DNA of 64,000 nt, from assembly GCA_016703535.1 (NCBI GenBank), contig JADJBV010000001.1, positions 5,384,001 through 5,448,000 on the forward strand. Direction: 5' to 3'. A program made the position numbers and the translations under genes. Shown piece after piece: positions 25,504 through 34,201 of the stretch. The notes under the pieces are model-generated. The model was not told the origin of the DNA and did not search any database. It saw nothing but the letters and a program-made list of their open reading frames with translations. Origin of the DNA: Deltaproteobacteria bacterium (lineage in GTDB: Bacteria; Myxococcota; Kuafuiibacteriia; Kuafuiibacteriales; Kuafuiibacteriaceae). Position 1 is the first letter of the stretch. Each line of letters opens with the position of its first letter.

Positions 25504-26892
25504 TCAAGGCTCCTCTTCGGCGACGGGCTCGAGGCCGCAGTTGCGGGTGAGGAGCATCTCGGCGAACACCAGCCGGGGCCCGCTGTTGTGGAGCAGATAT
25601 CGGCCGCGTGAGATCAAGACGCCGCCATACGCGACCGAAACGGCGGGACACACCGTCCCCGTCTCCGGGAACACGGGCCAAAAGGTGCCATCCCGCCCCG
25701 CGTAAAACAGCCGGTCCTGCCCTCCGACGGCGAAGCTCAGGTCCGAGCCGTTCCCGACCTCCCGCCGCTGGCCGAGCTGACCGGCGGCGTCGACCGGATA
25801 GGCCGCCCCTCGCCTGTCGATGACGTACGGTCCTGCTCCGGTTCGAGCCACGGAAACCGGCTCCTCGACGTCGGGGAGCGGCTCGTGCTCGAGCTGGTCC
25901 CCGCGGAGGAGGAAATAACGACGGGAGTAGGGGACGTCTACACCATCGACGTCCCGAGACTCGTAGTGGGCTCGATCGGCGGAGACCCCCACCCCGATGA
26001 GCACCGAGGACCCCAGGCGCTCCATACTGGTGCGTATGGAGTAGTCCGGATCGAGCGCGAAATCCCATTCGCGCTCCAACCTCCGCCAGCCGGTGGTGCC
26101 GGTCCGAGTGAACGACCACAAAGAGCCAAACCCAGGGCTCCAGAGCAGCCGGTCCCCGTCGGCGACCAAAACGCCGGCCGGGACGTGGGCTGCTTTCGGG
26201 CCGGCCTTGGGGGCGGGCAGATATTTGGCCTCAAAGTTGGTGGGCCCCAAGGTCAGCGCCGCGAGGTACTCGTCTCCGGCGATGGCGAAGATCTCCTCGC
26301 CATCCCGCAACAAGGGCCCGAAGACCGGCAGCTGGTCGCCTGAAGGCGGAGTCAACATGGTGACGGAGGGCGGGTTGAACTCGAGGCGAAACAGGTCCGC
26401 GTGCCCGGCCGCGTCGTTGAAGGCCGAGACCAAAACCGTGTCGTCATCCAAGAAGAGCCCGGCGTCGCCCGCGTAGCCGGCCGGCAGGTCGAGGGTCGTC
26501 GTCACCTGCAGCGGCCACAAGAGGCATGGGCTGCACTCCGGGGGACCCGGCTCCTGGTCGGGCACCAGCCGGCCCTCGACTTCTCGATAACGCCGCTGAG
26601 TGGGCGGCACGCAGCCGATGCTCCAAGGCTGTAGACCGATCTCGAGGTTCAGCTCGGCCGCTGGGCACCCGTAGAACATCGCGCGAACGCCCATCGCGCC
26701 GCTGGGTCTCTGAATGGGGAAGTTCGGCGCACTGTCCAGGTCCTCCAGCCAATAGGTCGGCGTCGGATCCGACCACACCCACATGACCGATCGGGCCCCG
26801 ACCCGGGCCTGCTCGGAGGGGATGAGGGCGAGCGGCTCCTGGCAGCCCACACCCACGGCCCACACGCCCACCACCAGGTGCAAGCCCCGCAC
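25504..26892 (-). CDS. Lipoprotein of unknown function, intact paralogue
   Basis: 462 residues from GTG 26890-26892. The signal VRGLHLVVGVWAVGVGC ends in a lipobox (VGVGC). The mature protein is rich in beta strands with aromatic/Asp turns (DDTVLVSAFNDAAGHADLFR, FYAGRDGTFWPVFPETGTVC), like a six- or seven-bladed propeller. Conserved Cys pairs are shared with its paralogue: GCPAAELNLEIGLQPWSIGC pairs with RCSPEELRVEMLLSEYGC. It is the first gene of the operon with the glycosyltransferase and the frameshifted paralogue. Function unknown; location is the outer membrane or periplasm. The pair looks like a tandem duplication that bracketed the glycosyltransferase. Confidence 0.78.
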   Translation of the reverse strand: MRGLHLVVGVWAVGVGCQEPLALIPSEQARVGARSVMWVWSDPTPTYWLEDLDSAPNFPIQRPSGAMGVRAMFYGCPAAELNLEIGLQPWSIGCVPPTQRRYREVEGRLVPDQEPGPPECSPCLLWPLQVTTTLDLPAGYAGDAGLFLDDDTVLVSAFNDAAGHADLFRLEFNPPSVTMLTPPSGDQLPVFGPLLRDGEEIFAIAGDEYLAALTLGPTNFEAKYLPAPKAGPKAAHVPAGVLVADGDRLLWSPGFGSLWSFTRTGTTGWRRLEREWDFALDPDYSIRTSMERLGSSVLIGVGVSADRAHYESRDVDGVDVPYSRRYFLLRGDQLEHEPLPDVEEPVSVARTGAGPYVIDRRGAAYPVDAAGQLGQRREVGNGSDLSFAVGGQDRLFYAGRDGTFWPVFPETGTVCPAVSVAYGGVLISRGRYLLHNSGPRLVFAEMLLTRNCGLEPVAEEEP

Positions 26893-27038
26893 GACCGCTC
26901 CAATCTACTCCGAGGTTGAACTCGCGGGCCCTCGGCAGGCGGGAGGACACCCTGTCGTGGGAGGTAAGAGATGTGCGGGTTCTGCCGACCTGAAGCCGGG
27001 AGCTAGCAGGCGGTCCGGATTGTGGGCAAACTTCCTCC

Positions 27039-29141
27039 GTGCGGATCTGCCCGCGTTGTTCGTCGGTCTATGCGGCGCATGTCGCCCGCTGCGGCCTGGA
27101 CAATGAGCTGCTGGTCGAAGGTCCCCAAGACCCGCTGGTCGGTAAGACCTTGGATCGCTACCTGATCGTGGAGCGGCTGGGGGCGGGCGGGATGGGCTGC
27201 GTTTATCGGGCCACCCACACCATCATCGACCGCGAGTACGCCATCAAGGTGTTGTACGGCGACTTCGCCTGCGACGATAAGTTTCGGGCCCGCTTCCAAA
27301 GAGAGGCCCAGTCGGTCAGCAAAATTCGGCACCCCAACGTGGTGACCGTCGAGGACTTTGGCACCACCTCCACCGGCCTGACCTTCTTGGCGATGGAGAT
27401 GGTCAGGGGCCGCACCCTAGAAGAGGTGATCGAAAAAGAAGCCCCCATTTCACCGGCCCGCACCGCCCACATCGTCCGGCAGGTGGCCTCGGGCCTGGGC
27501 GCCGCCCACCAGCTCGGCTTCGTGCACCGAGACGTGAAGCCCGCCAACGTGATGTTGACCCGAGTGGATGGCGTCGAGTGGGTCAAGATCCTGGACTTCG
27601 GAGCGGTCAACCTGCGGGCCGTGCCGCTCGATCAGCGGCTGACCAGCATCGGACACATCATCGGGACCCCCACGTACATGGCGCCCGAGCAGACCCAAGA
27701 TCCCAACGTGGAGGCCACCGCCGACCTGTACGCGATGGGCGTGATGATGCACGAGATGTTGACCGGCCAGCCGCCCTTCACCGGGCAAGGTCGAGCCGAG
27801 GTCCTGGTCAAACACATCACCGAAGCTCCACCTCCCACTCCACCCTCCCGAGGGCTGGAGGTGTTGACCCAGAAGTTATTGCGCAAATTGCCCGCGGACC
27901 GACCTCAATCGGCCGACGACGTGATCGCCGCGATCGATCGGCTGAACTTGGGCCTGGCGCCGGTGCCGGTGCTGGCGGCCAAGGGCACAAAACCTCTCCT
28001 GGTGCCGCCACCTTCGGTGTCCAGCGCCGCGACCCAACCGGTCGAAACCGTACGCCGCAGCAACCCGCCGGCACCCCAGTCGGGCGATGAAGACATCACC
28101 CGCTTCGACACCTTCCCGAGCCTAGGGGTCGCCGATCCCGCCGAACCCCAGGCCTGGAACGACTGGAACGCCGAAGCCTCGTTGGAAGCGGCACCGAGCT
28201 ACGCGGAAGTCGCCTCTCAAGATGGACCTCCCCACTACCCGTCGCTCAACCTGAAGTACCCGAGCAGCGAACGCTCCGAGCCCGTGGCGATCGAACCCCA
28301 ACCGATCGATCCGAGCGGCGCCTCGTACCTGCGGGACACCACCGATCCACGTTTTGCGCCTCCCACCGAATCGGGTGAACAGCCGGCGCCCAGCGAAGCC
28401 ACCGACGTCGGCGTGGGTGCGTTGCCGACCCGGGCCGAGGTGACCCGGGGCAAGAGCCCCTCCACCGACGACGAAAACCTGCTCTACGAGCCGCGGATGG
28501 AGGGCGAACCGCGGCCATCCCCCCCGGATGACGGCGGGCCGACCCAAGTGGACTTTCGCATGGACTTGGCCGAGCTGGGCCTGGAGCGCCCGGTGCTCGG
28601 TGATGACACCGTGCCCATGCCCAAGACCCTCTTGCCCGCGGCCAGCACGCCGGAGCTGCGATCCTTTTCGGATGAGCCGATCCCGCCTCCCAACCGGCTG
28701 GCGGCCCCGCTGCAGCCCAAGCTCAGCGACGAAAGTGAGATGGTCGCCTTCGACTCCTCTCGCACCGTATTGGATCCGGCCCTGGTCGAGTCGAGCGGCA
28801 ACTTTACGGTCCGACCGGTCGTCGACGAAGAAGAGCGAGCGGCCCGGGCGACGATCCGCGACACCATGGTGCCGGACACCAAGATCCCCGATCTGTTGAC
28901 GCCGCTGTCCGCCCTGGATCAAGGTTACGTGGCGTTGAAGACGCCGCCGCCTCTGGTGGTGCGAGATGAGCTCGGCCCCGTGCCGGATCCGGTGCGACCC
29001 GGCTGGGGGAGGCTGGCGCTGTTGGCCGCCTTGATCTTCGCTTTGGTGGTGGCCATCGGTTTGCTCGGGACGGCTTATTTACGCCGACCGATCGACGTGT
29101 CCCCCGAAGCTGCTGCCCACGAGGACTCGGCGCGTCGTTGA
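27039..29141 (+). CDS. Ser/Thr protein kinase with N-terminal Zn-ribbon and C-terminal TM helix
   Basis: 700 residues from GTG 27039. Residues 1-20 contain CPRC and a third Cys, like a truncated zinc ribbon. The kinase domain spans about 40-300: glycine loop GAGGMG (48-53), catalytic Lys70, HRDVKPAN (163-170), DFG (186-188) and APE (215-217), so it should be active. A Pro/Ser/Asp-rich region of about 330 residues follows and ends in one membrane helix (LALLAALIFALVVAIGLLG) near the C-terminus, with a short outside tail. The kinase is therefore cytoplasmic and tail-anchored. It is not in an operon: the following gene is convergent. Confidence 0.93.
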   Translation: MRICPRCSSVYAAHVARCGLDNELLVEGPQDPLVGKTLDRYLIVERLGAGGMGCVYRATHTIIDREYAIKVLYGDFACDDKFRARFQREAQSVSKIRHPNVVTVEDFGTTSTGLTFLAMEMVRGRTLEEVIEKEAPISPARTAHIVRQVASGLGAAHQLGFVHRDVKPANVMLTRVDGVEWVKILDFGAVNLRAVPLDQRLTSIGHIIGTPTYMAPEQTQDPNVEATADLYAMGVMMHEMLTGQPPFTGQGRAEVLVKHITEAPPPTPPSRGLEVLTQKLLRKLPADRPQSADDVIAAIDRLNLGLAPVPVLAAKGTKPLLVPPPSVSSAATQPVETVRRSNPPAPQSGDEDITRFDTFPSLGVADPAEPQAWNDWNAEASLEAAPSYAEVASQDGPPHYPSLNLKYPSSERSEPVAIEPQPIDPSGASYLRDTTDPRFAPPTESGEQPAPSEATDVGVGALPTRAEVTRGKSPSTDDENLLYEPRMEGEPRPSPPDDGGPTQVDFRMDLAELGLERPVLGDDTVPMPKTLLPAASTPELRSFSDEPIPPPNRLAAPLQPKLSDESEMVAFDSSRTVLDPALVESSGNFTVRPVVDEEERAARATIRDTMVPDTKIPDLLTPLSALDQGYVALKTPPPLVVRDELGPVPDPVRPGWGRLALLAALIFALVVAIGLLGTAYLRRPIDVSPEAAAHEDSARR

Positions 29142-29150
29142 GTTCGCTCC

Positions 29151-30419
29151 TTATTCGACGACCACCGCCATGAACATGTCGGCGATGACCTGGTGACCCG
29201 CCGGGTTGGGGTGAATGCAGGAGAGATCGAACCAACGTTCGGTGTTGGTCCCGCGGTAACAACGGCCGTTCGGATCGTCGTTGTGGTAGCCGTGCCCGCA
29301 GAAGTGCTCGAGCATCATAATCAGATCGGTTTGGGTCTCGACGGCGATCTGCATGAACTGCTCGTTGGCCCAGACCACCAGGTGCTCCAGGTCTTGGGGG
29401 TTGGACCAAGGCTCATCGAAGCCGGCCAATCCGGCGGCGGGGCAGGAGGTCACGTCACCGGTCGCGTCGGTGAACTCGTACATGTTGGAGAAGATCACGT
29501 CGACACCGTTGGGGAAGAGGGTCGGATCATCCTTGAGCCAATGGACCGCGTCCCGGAGCTTCTGCACGAACTCCTGGGTCATGGCCTCCACCTCGACGTA
29601 GGTCTTGCCTCCGGACGGTGCGCCGGCCTTGGTGATGGCCGCGATGTCGTTGCCGCCGATGGTCATCACCACCAAGGTGCGCTTGTGCCGTTCGCTCTCG
29701 GGGAAACAGTCGAGCATCTGGCTGTTGTCTTCGATCAGGTCATCGGTGCGGGCGCCCCACTTGGCACAGGACGCGAAGTCACCGGAGCTTTGGACCAAGG
29801 CGGTGCCGTTCACCAGGCTGGCCCGCTCCCAGACGTCGCTGGGCGGCATCAGCCCAAAGTGAGTCGCGAGTCGTTCGGCCAAACGTGAGCGGTAATATTG
29901 GTCGCTCGGCGTGGGCGGCGTACCCACCGTGACCGAATCTCCCAAAAACACGACCCGCTCTACGCCGGTGATGGTTTGGTGGTTGGTGCCCAAGCAGTGG
30001 CTGCCGACCTGGGGCGCAAATTGATCGTAGTTGGGGCCGACGGTGTTCGGATCCCAGATGGCAGGGAAACAGGTGGGGCCGATGCCGCTGGGCCCGGCGT
30101 CGGCGGGGATCCCGGCGTCCTGGCCGGCGGCGTCTGGGGCGGCGGCGTCGAGGTTGGCCCCGTCGGTAGGGCCACCATCGGCGAACGCGACGTCGCTGGA
30201 GCCCTGGTCCGCGGCGGCGGCGTCGAAAAACGAGAGGCCCGCGTCTTCGGCGGCGCCCCCCTGGTCGCCGGGGCCGAGATCGGCCGGGGCGCCTGTGTCC
30301 GGGCCCTCCCCCGGGGCCGCGGGCACCATCGAAAGGCCCGATTCACCGCAGCCGGCGTCCAGGAGAGCCCACGCCAAGGCCCACCGGGCGAGCGCAGAGT
30401 GTTGAGTAACACTACACAC
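29151..30419 (-). CDS. SGNH/GDSL-type hydrolase lipoprotein
   Basis: 422 residues from GTG 30417-30419, chosen because it yields a signal VCSVTQHSALARWALAWALL ending in the lipobox LDAGC. An approximately 90-residue stalk rich in Asp, Ala and Gly (for example DAAAADQGSSDVAF) precedes the catalytic domain. Blocks: VVFLGDSVTVG with the GDS Ser, VVMTIGGNDIAAI with GGND, VIFSNMYEFTD, and CIHPNPAGHQVIADMF carrying the Asp/His-type end of the triad (HPNxxGH). SGNH enzymes hydrolyse esters of lipids or polysaccharides, here probably outside the cell. An annotation from the upstream TTG or ATG would add only a poor leader. It is convergent with the Zn-ribbon kinase. Confidence 0.88.
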   Translation of the reverse strand: MCSVTQHSALARWALAWALLDAGCGESGLSMVPAAPGEGPDTGAPADLGPGDQGGAAEDAGLSFFDAAAADQGSSDVAFADGGPTDGANLDAAAPDAAGQDAGIPADAGPSGIGPTCFPAIWDPNTVGPNYDQFAPQVGSHCLGTNHQTITGVERVVFLGDSVTVGTPPTPSDQYYRSRLAERLATHFGLMPPSDVWERASLVNGTALVQSSGDFASCAKWGARTDDLIEDNSQMLDCFPESERHKRTLVVMTIGGNDIAAITKAGAPSGGKTYVEVEAMTQEFVQKLRDAVHWLKDDPTLFPNGVDVIFSNMYEFTDATGDVTSCPAAGLAGFDEPWSNPQDLEHLVVWANEQFMQIAVETQTDLIMMLEHFCGHGYHNDDPNGRCYRGTNTERWFDLSCIHPNPAGHQVIADMFMAVVVE

Positions 30420-30511
30420 CCGCGCACGATGGGCTGGGACTCCCCCTTTGGTCAAGCCCCCTGGGAGAGGGGTCCCAGGGCCGCCGCAAAACCTGGTAGA
30501 CCGGCGGGGCC

Positions 30512-31606
30512 TTGGGCCGGATCGACCGTTACCTCCTCAAAGAGATTGGGACCCCGCTGCTGATCTCGGTGGTGGTGGTCGTGATGATGGTCTTCCTGTT
30601 TCAGGCCCGTCGCTTCGCCACCGCGGCCCTGGGCTTCGGCCTGACCTTCGGTGATGCGGTGGTGATCTTCTCCTCGGCCCTGCCCCCGTTTTTGGTGTTG
30701 GCCATCCCCATCGCCTACCTGACCTCGGTGTTGATTGGGCTGGGTCGGCTCAGCCAGGACCTGGAGTTGGTCGCCCTGCGGGCCGCCGGCGCCAGCCCCT
30801 TTCGTTTGGCCCGAGTCCCGATCGTGCTTGGGGTGTTGGTCTCGTTGATCGCCGTGCCGATCGCGGTCCGCGGTGAGCCTTACGGCATGCGGAAACTCTA
30901 CGAACGCCTGCTGGACGTGGGGCTACGCAACCTCTCGAGCGCGATCCGCCCTGGGGTCTTCAACGAAGACTTCCGCGGCAGCGCTTTGTTCGCGCAACGC
31001 TCCACTCGAGATGGCCGAGTGGAAGACGTGCTGCTGTACGACGAACGAGATCCGGCGCGGCCGTTTTTGGTGGCGGCCCAAAGGGGCAAGTTGTCGCCGA
31101 CCCCCAATGGGCTGAGTTTTGCGCTGGAGGACGGCGAGGTGCACCTGGGCGCTGGGCAAGCCGGTGAAACCTACGAGCGGCTGCACTTTGAGGGGGTGGA
31201 GTTGGCCTTGGACGCCGACGCCGAGCTGGTGCGGCGCACCCGCTTCGTCAGCACGATCACCCAAATGACCAACGGTGAGATCTGGGAGATCATCGAACGA
31301 GACGGCGACTCTCCCTTCGCCCGCCGCATCGAAAAGGCCTATTGGCGACGGTACGCCTTCCCGACCATGGCCGCGGTTTTTGGCGTGATCGGCGCGGCGA
31401 TCGGCCTGACCGCTGCCCCTCGAGCCAGGGCCCGCAACGCGGTGTTGGGGCTGTTGGTCGTGATGGGCTACTACTTCATGACCCGGGTCGCCGACATCGT
31501 GGTGATCGGCAGCGCCAACCTTTCGTTTTGGGGGGCCTGGTTGCCCAACGTGGTGGTGTTGTTGATCGGCGTGGTGACCTTGTTGCGCGCGGGGCGCCCT
31601 TCGTGA
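30512..31606 (+). CDS. lptF: LPS-export permease, LptF-like
   Basis: 364 residues from TTG 30512. It has the LptF/LptG fold: an N-terminal helix after IDRYLLKEIGTPLLISVVVV, a second and third helix with the conserved ALPPFLVLAIPIAYLTSVLIG, the signature SQDLELVALRAAGASPFRL, a periplasmic jelly-roll of about 150 residues, and three C-terminal helices (FPTMAAVFGVIGAAIGLTAA). LptF forms a heterodimer with LptG in the inner membrane and, with LptB, pushes lipopolysaccharide onto the LptC-LptA bridge. The next gene overlaps by 4 nt and encodes the partner. LptB, LptC and LptA are not in the window. Confidence 0.88.
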   Translation: MGRIDRYLLKEIGTPLLISVVVVVMMVFLFQARRFATAALGFGLTFGDAVVIFSSALPPFLVLAIPIAYLTSVLIGLGRLSQDLELVALRAAGASPFRLARVPIVLGVLVSLIAVPIAVRGEPYGMRKLYERLLDVGLRNLSSAIRPGVFNEDFRGSALFAQRSTRDGRVEDVLLYDERDPARPFLVAAQRGKLSPTPNGLSFALEDGEVHLGAGQAGETYERLHFEGVELALDADAELVRRTRFVSTITQMTNGEIWEIIERDGDSPFARRIEKAYWRRYAFPTMAAVFGVIGAAIGLTAAPRARARNAVLGLLVVMGYYFMTRVADIVVIGSANLSFWGAWLPNVVVLLIGVVTLLRAGRPS

Positions 31607-32715
31607 AGCGGCGAGCGCCGTTCCTGGGCCTCTTCGGGCGGCTGGTGCTGCGGGACGTGGTGGTCCACGTCGGCTTGGCGCTGGTGTCGGGTTTGGTGTT
31701 GTTCATCGCCATCGACACCGTCGAGACCGGCAACGTCATGGAGGGCCGCGGTTCGGCCGTCGATCTGGTGTTGCTCGAGGTCTACAACCTGCCCCAGGTC
31801 TATCAACAACTGGCGGTGTTCGCCGCCTTGGTGGGCTCGGCCACCGCGGTGGGATCGTTGGTTCGCCGCGGTGAAGTTCTGGCGGTGTTTTCGGCGGGAG
31901 GCCCGCCCAGCAGCGTCGCCAAGCCGGCGTTCTTGGCGGGCCTGTTCTTCGCCCTCGGTTACGCGGGCGTCGCCGAGTGGATCACCCCGCCGGCCCGGGC
32001 CGAGTTGGCCGCCACCCGTCGCCGTTTGGGTCTGCCCGCCGCCGGCGCCGACGCGGTCCACCGCGGACAAAGTTGGTTTCGCGGCCGAGAGCTCTTCTAC
32101 CGGATCGGCTCTTTGGAAGATCAAGCCGGGCGGACCTTGGGTGGCGTCTTGATGTTGCGCCTGGAGGGCGGCCGCTTGCTCGATCGTTGGGACGTGGAGC
32201 GGCTCCGCTGGGACGGCACCGGCTGGATCGCGGAAGGTTGTGTGCACCGAAAGCTGCAGGCGGACGCGATCCAAACCGAACGACACGAAGAGCGGCCCCT
32301 GGCCCTCTCGGAGCTCCCGGAGGACTTTGTGGTCAGCGTCGCGGCGCCTCATCGCCTGCCCTACCGTGCCCTACGAGAAACGCTCCGGGTGCGGGAACGA
32401 TTGGGCCAACCCTCGATCGAACATCGGGTGGAGCTTTGGCGGCGCCACACCTTGCCGCTGCTCAACATCTTGGCGGTGATGCTCGGTGCCGGCGTCGGGT
32501 TGCGCCTGGGCAAAAAGCCGACCTTCGCGGCGGCCTTGGCGGCGGGCACCAGCCTCGGCTTTTTCGTGTGGTTGCTGGAGGAGGTGAACGTGGCCATGGC
32601 CACTGGCGCCGCCCTCAGCCCCGGGGCCGCCACCCACCTGGCCCCGCTGATCTTGGCGGCCCTGAGCAGCTTGGCCTGGTGGGTCGCCCAACGGCGCGGT
32701 ATTCGCGGAGGCTGA
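31603..32715 (+). CDS. lptG: LPS-export permease, LptG-like
   Basis: 370 residues from GTG 31603, which overlaps the LptF stop (GTGA). N-terminal helix around VVVHVGLALVSGLVLFIAID, a second pair with QLAVFAALVGSATAVGSLVR, and the coupling-helix motif RRGEVLAVFSAGGPPSSVA. A periplasmic domain (about 125-270) follows, then C-terminal helices (LPLLNILAVMLGAGVGLRLG, GTSLGFFVWLLEEVNVA). It is the second half of the LptFG transporter. The next gene, a Ser/Thr kinase, begins two bases after the stop, so lptF-lptG-kinase is one operon. The F/G assignment rests on order and on the SGxP-type motif, which is weak here. Confidence 0.85.
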   Translation: MKRRAPFLGLFGRLVLRDVVVHVGLALVSGLVLFIAIDTVETGNVMEGRGSAVDLVLLEVYNLPQVYQQLAVFAALVGSATAVGSLVRRGEVLAVFSAGGPPSSVAKPAFLAGLFFALGYAGVAEWITPPARAELAATRRRLGLPAAGADAVHRGQSWFRGRELFYRIGSLEDQAGRTLGGVLMLRLEGGRLLDRWDVERLRWDGTGWIAEGCVHRKLQADAIQTERHEERPLALSELPEDFVVSVAAPHRLPYRALRETLRVRERLGQPSIEHRVELWRRHTLPLLNILAVMLGAGVGLRLGKKPTFAAALAAGTSLGFFVWLLEEVNVAMATGAALSPGAATHLAPLILAALSSLAWWVAQRRGIRGG

Positions 32716-32717
32716 GG

Positions 32718-34172
32718 ATGGGCAGCGACGATCCCACCAAAGACGAACAGGGCCGGGCCGACGCCGGTGACGTCCCCGCGACCGACGAGCTGGTCGATCA
32801 GGTCCTCGACGGACGTTATCGAGTTTTGCGCCCCCTCGATCGGGGCGGGATGGGCACGGTCTTCGTCGCCCAACAGCTGAACGTCGAACGTTTGGTGGCG
32901 ATCAAGGTGATGCACACCGACGACGCCCTGGATCAGAAGATGGTGGCGCGCTTCCGGAGTGAAGCCCAGATCATCTCGACGCTGCGGCACCCCAACACCC
33001 TCAAGCTCTTCGACTCGGGCACCTTGCCGGACGGGCGCCTCTACCTGGTGACCGAACTGCTCAACGGTGAGCCCTTGTCCCGGGTGCTGCGGCGAGGACC
33101 ACTCAGCGTGGCCCGCACCGTGGAGGTGGTCCGGGAGATCTGCCTCTCCTTGGCCGAGGCCCACAGCCGCGGCGTCATCCACCGTGACCTCAAGCCCGGC
33201 AACATCTTCCTCGAGAAGGTCGGCACCCAAGAGGTGGTCAAGGTGTTGGATTTTGGCATCGCCAAGATCAGCGCCGCGCCGGGGCGTGACGGCCACGAGA
33301 CCGCCCGGGGCACCTTGATGGGCACGCCCGCCTATTTGTCTCCCGAGCAGGCCTACGGACGCCCGGTAGACTCCCGCACCGATCTCTACAGCCTGGGGGT
33401 GGTGGCCTATCAATGCCTAACGGGCAAGTTGCCCTTCGGCGGTGAGCCGATCAGCCAAATCGCCGCCCACGCCGAAGATCCACCGCCGAGCTTCAAGGCC
33501 ATCGGCGCGCTCCAGCCCGTGCCCGCCCAGGTCGAGGCCTTGGTGATGCGCCTGTTGGCCAAAGATCCGAAGGATCGTCCGGCCGACGCCAGCGCCTTGA
33601 TCGCCGAGTTGGAGGCGCTGCAAAGGCGGAGCTCCTCTCCACGACCTTCGACCGGATGGTGGCTGGCCGCGGTGTTGATCTGGATGCTGTTGGGTTTGGT
33701 GATCGGCGCTTGGTGGTTCCGCTCGACCGCCAATGGGAACGTCGCCGTCGTGGACGCTGGCAGCCCCGATGACGCCGGGCTGACCGCCGCGGTGTCGCCC
33801 GACGCCGAGACCAGCGCCGACGTGGAGGCCGCGGACAGCGAGCCCTCGAGCGACGCGGAGGCCATGGATGGAGCGGAGCTCGACGCCAGCGTCCCCAAGG
33901 TCCGGGCTTTTGGGGGGTGGAAAGATCCCGCGGCGGCCTTGGCCAAGGTGGAGCAACTCGAACCGCTGATCACCAGCTGCAGCGAAGAGGAACCACTTCG
34001 ATTGACCATTCACTTCGAGGTGGAGGCCTCGGGCACCACGGTCACCGTCGAGCCCCCGGGCCCCGAGGCCGACCGCCTGCGCTCGTGCCTGATCCTCAAG
34101 CTCCCTTCACCTTTGGTCTGGCCCCGACGCTCCAACCGCCCCGGCCTGGTTGAGGTGGACGTGGGAGACTAG
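32718..34172 (+). CDS. Ser/Thr protein kinase with TM helix and AgmX-like C-terminal domain
   Basis: 484 residues from ATG 32718. The kinase domain is about 34-300: RGGMG (42-46), Lys63, HRDLKPGN (155-162), DFG (178-180), TPAYLSPEQ. One membrane helix (WWLAAVLIWMLLGLVIGAWW, about 313-332) is followed by an Asp/Ala-rich stalk and a small C-terminal domain with LEPLITSCSEEEPLRLTIHF and TVTVEPPGPEADRLRSC. That pattern is found at the C-terminus of myxobacterial AgmX/PglI-type proteins. It is cotranscribed with lptFG, so a link between envelope state and phosphorylation is plausible but unproven. Confidence 0.92.
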   Translation: MGSDDPTKDEQGRADAGDVPATDELVDQVLDGRYRVLRPLDRGGMGTVFVAQQLNVERLVAIKVMHTDDALDQKMVARFRSEAQIISTLRHPNTLKLFDSGTLPDGRLYLVTELLNGEPLSRVLRRGPLSVARTVEVVREICLSLAEAHSRGVIHRDLKPGNIFLEKVGTQEVVKVLDFGIAKISAAPGRDGHETARGTLMGTPAYLSPEQAYGRPVDSRTDLYSLGVVAYQCLTGKLPFGGEPISQIAAHAEDPPPSFKAIGALQPVPAQVEALVMRLLAKDPKDRPADASALIAELEALQRRSSSPRPSTGWWLAAVLIWMLLGLVIGAWWFRSTANGNVAVVDAGSPDDAGLTAAVSPDAETSADVEAADSEPSSDAEAMDGAELDASVPKVRAFGGWKDPAAALAKVEQLEPLITSCSEEEPLRLTIHFEVEASGTTVTVEPPGPEADRLRSCLILKLPSPLVWPRRSNRPGLVEVDVGD

Positions 34173-34201
34173 TCCCGTCGGGTTGGTGGTATCCTGGCCG
34201 G

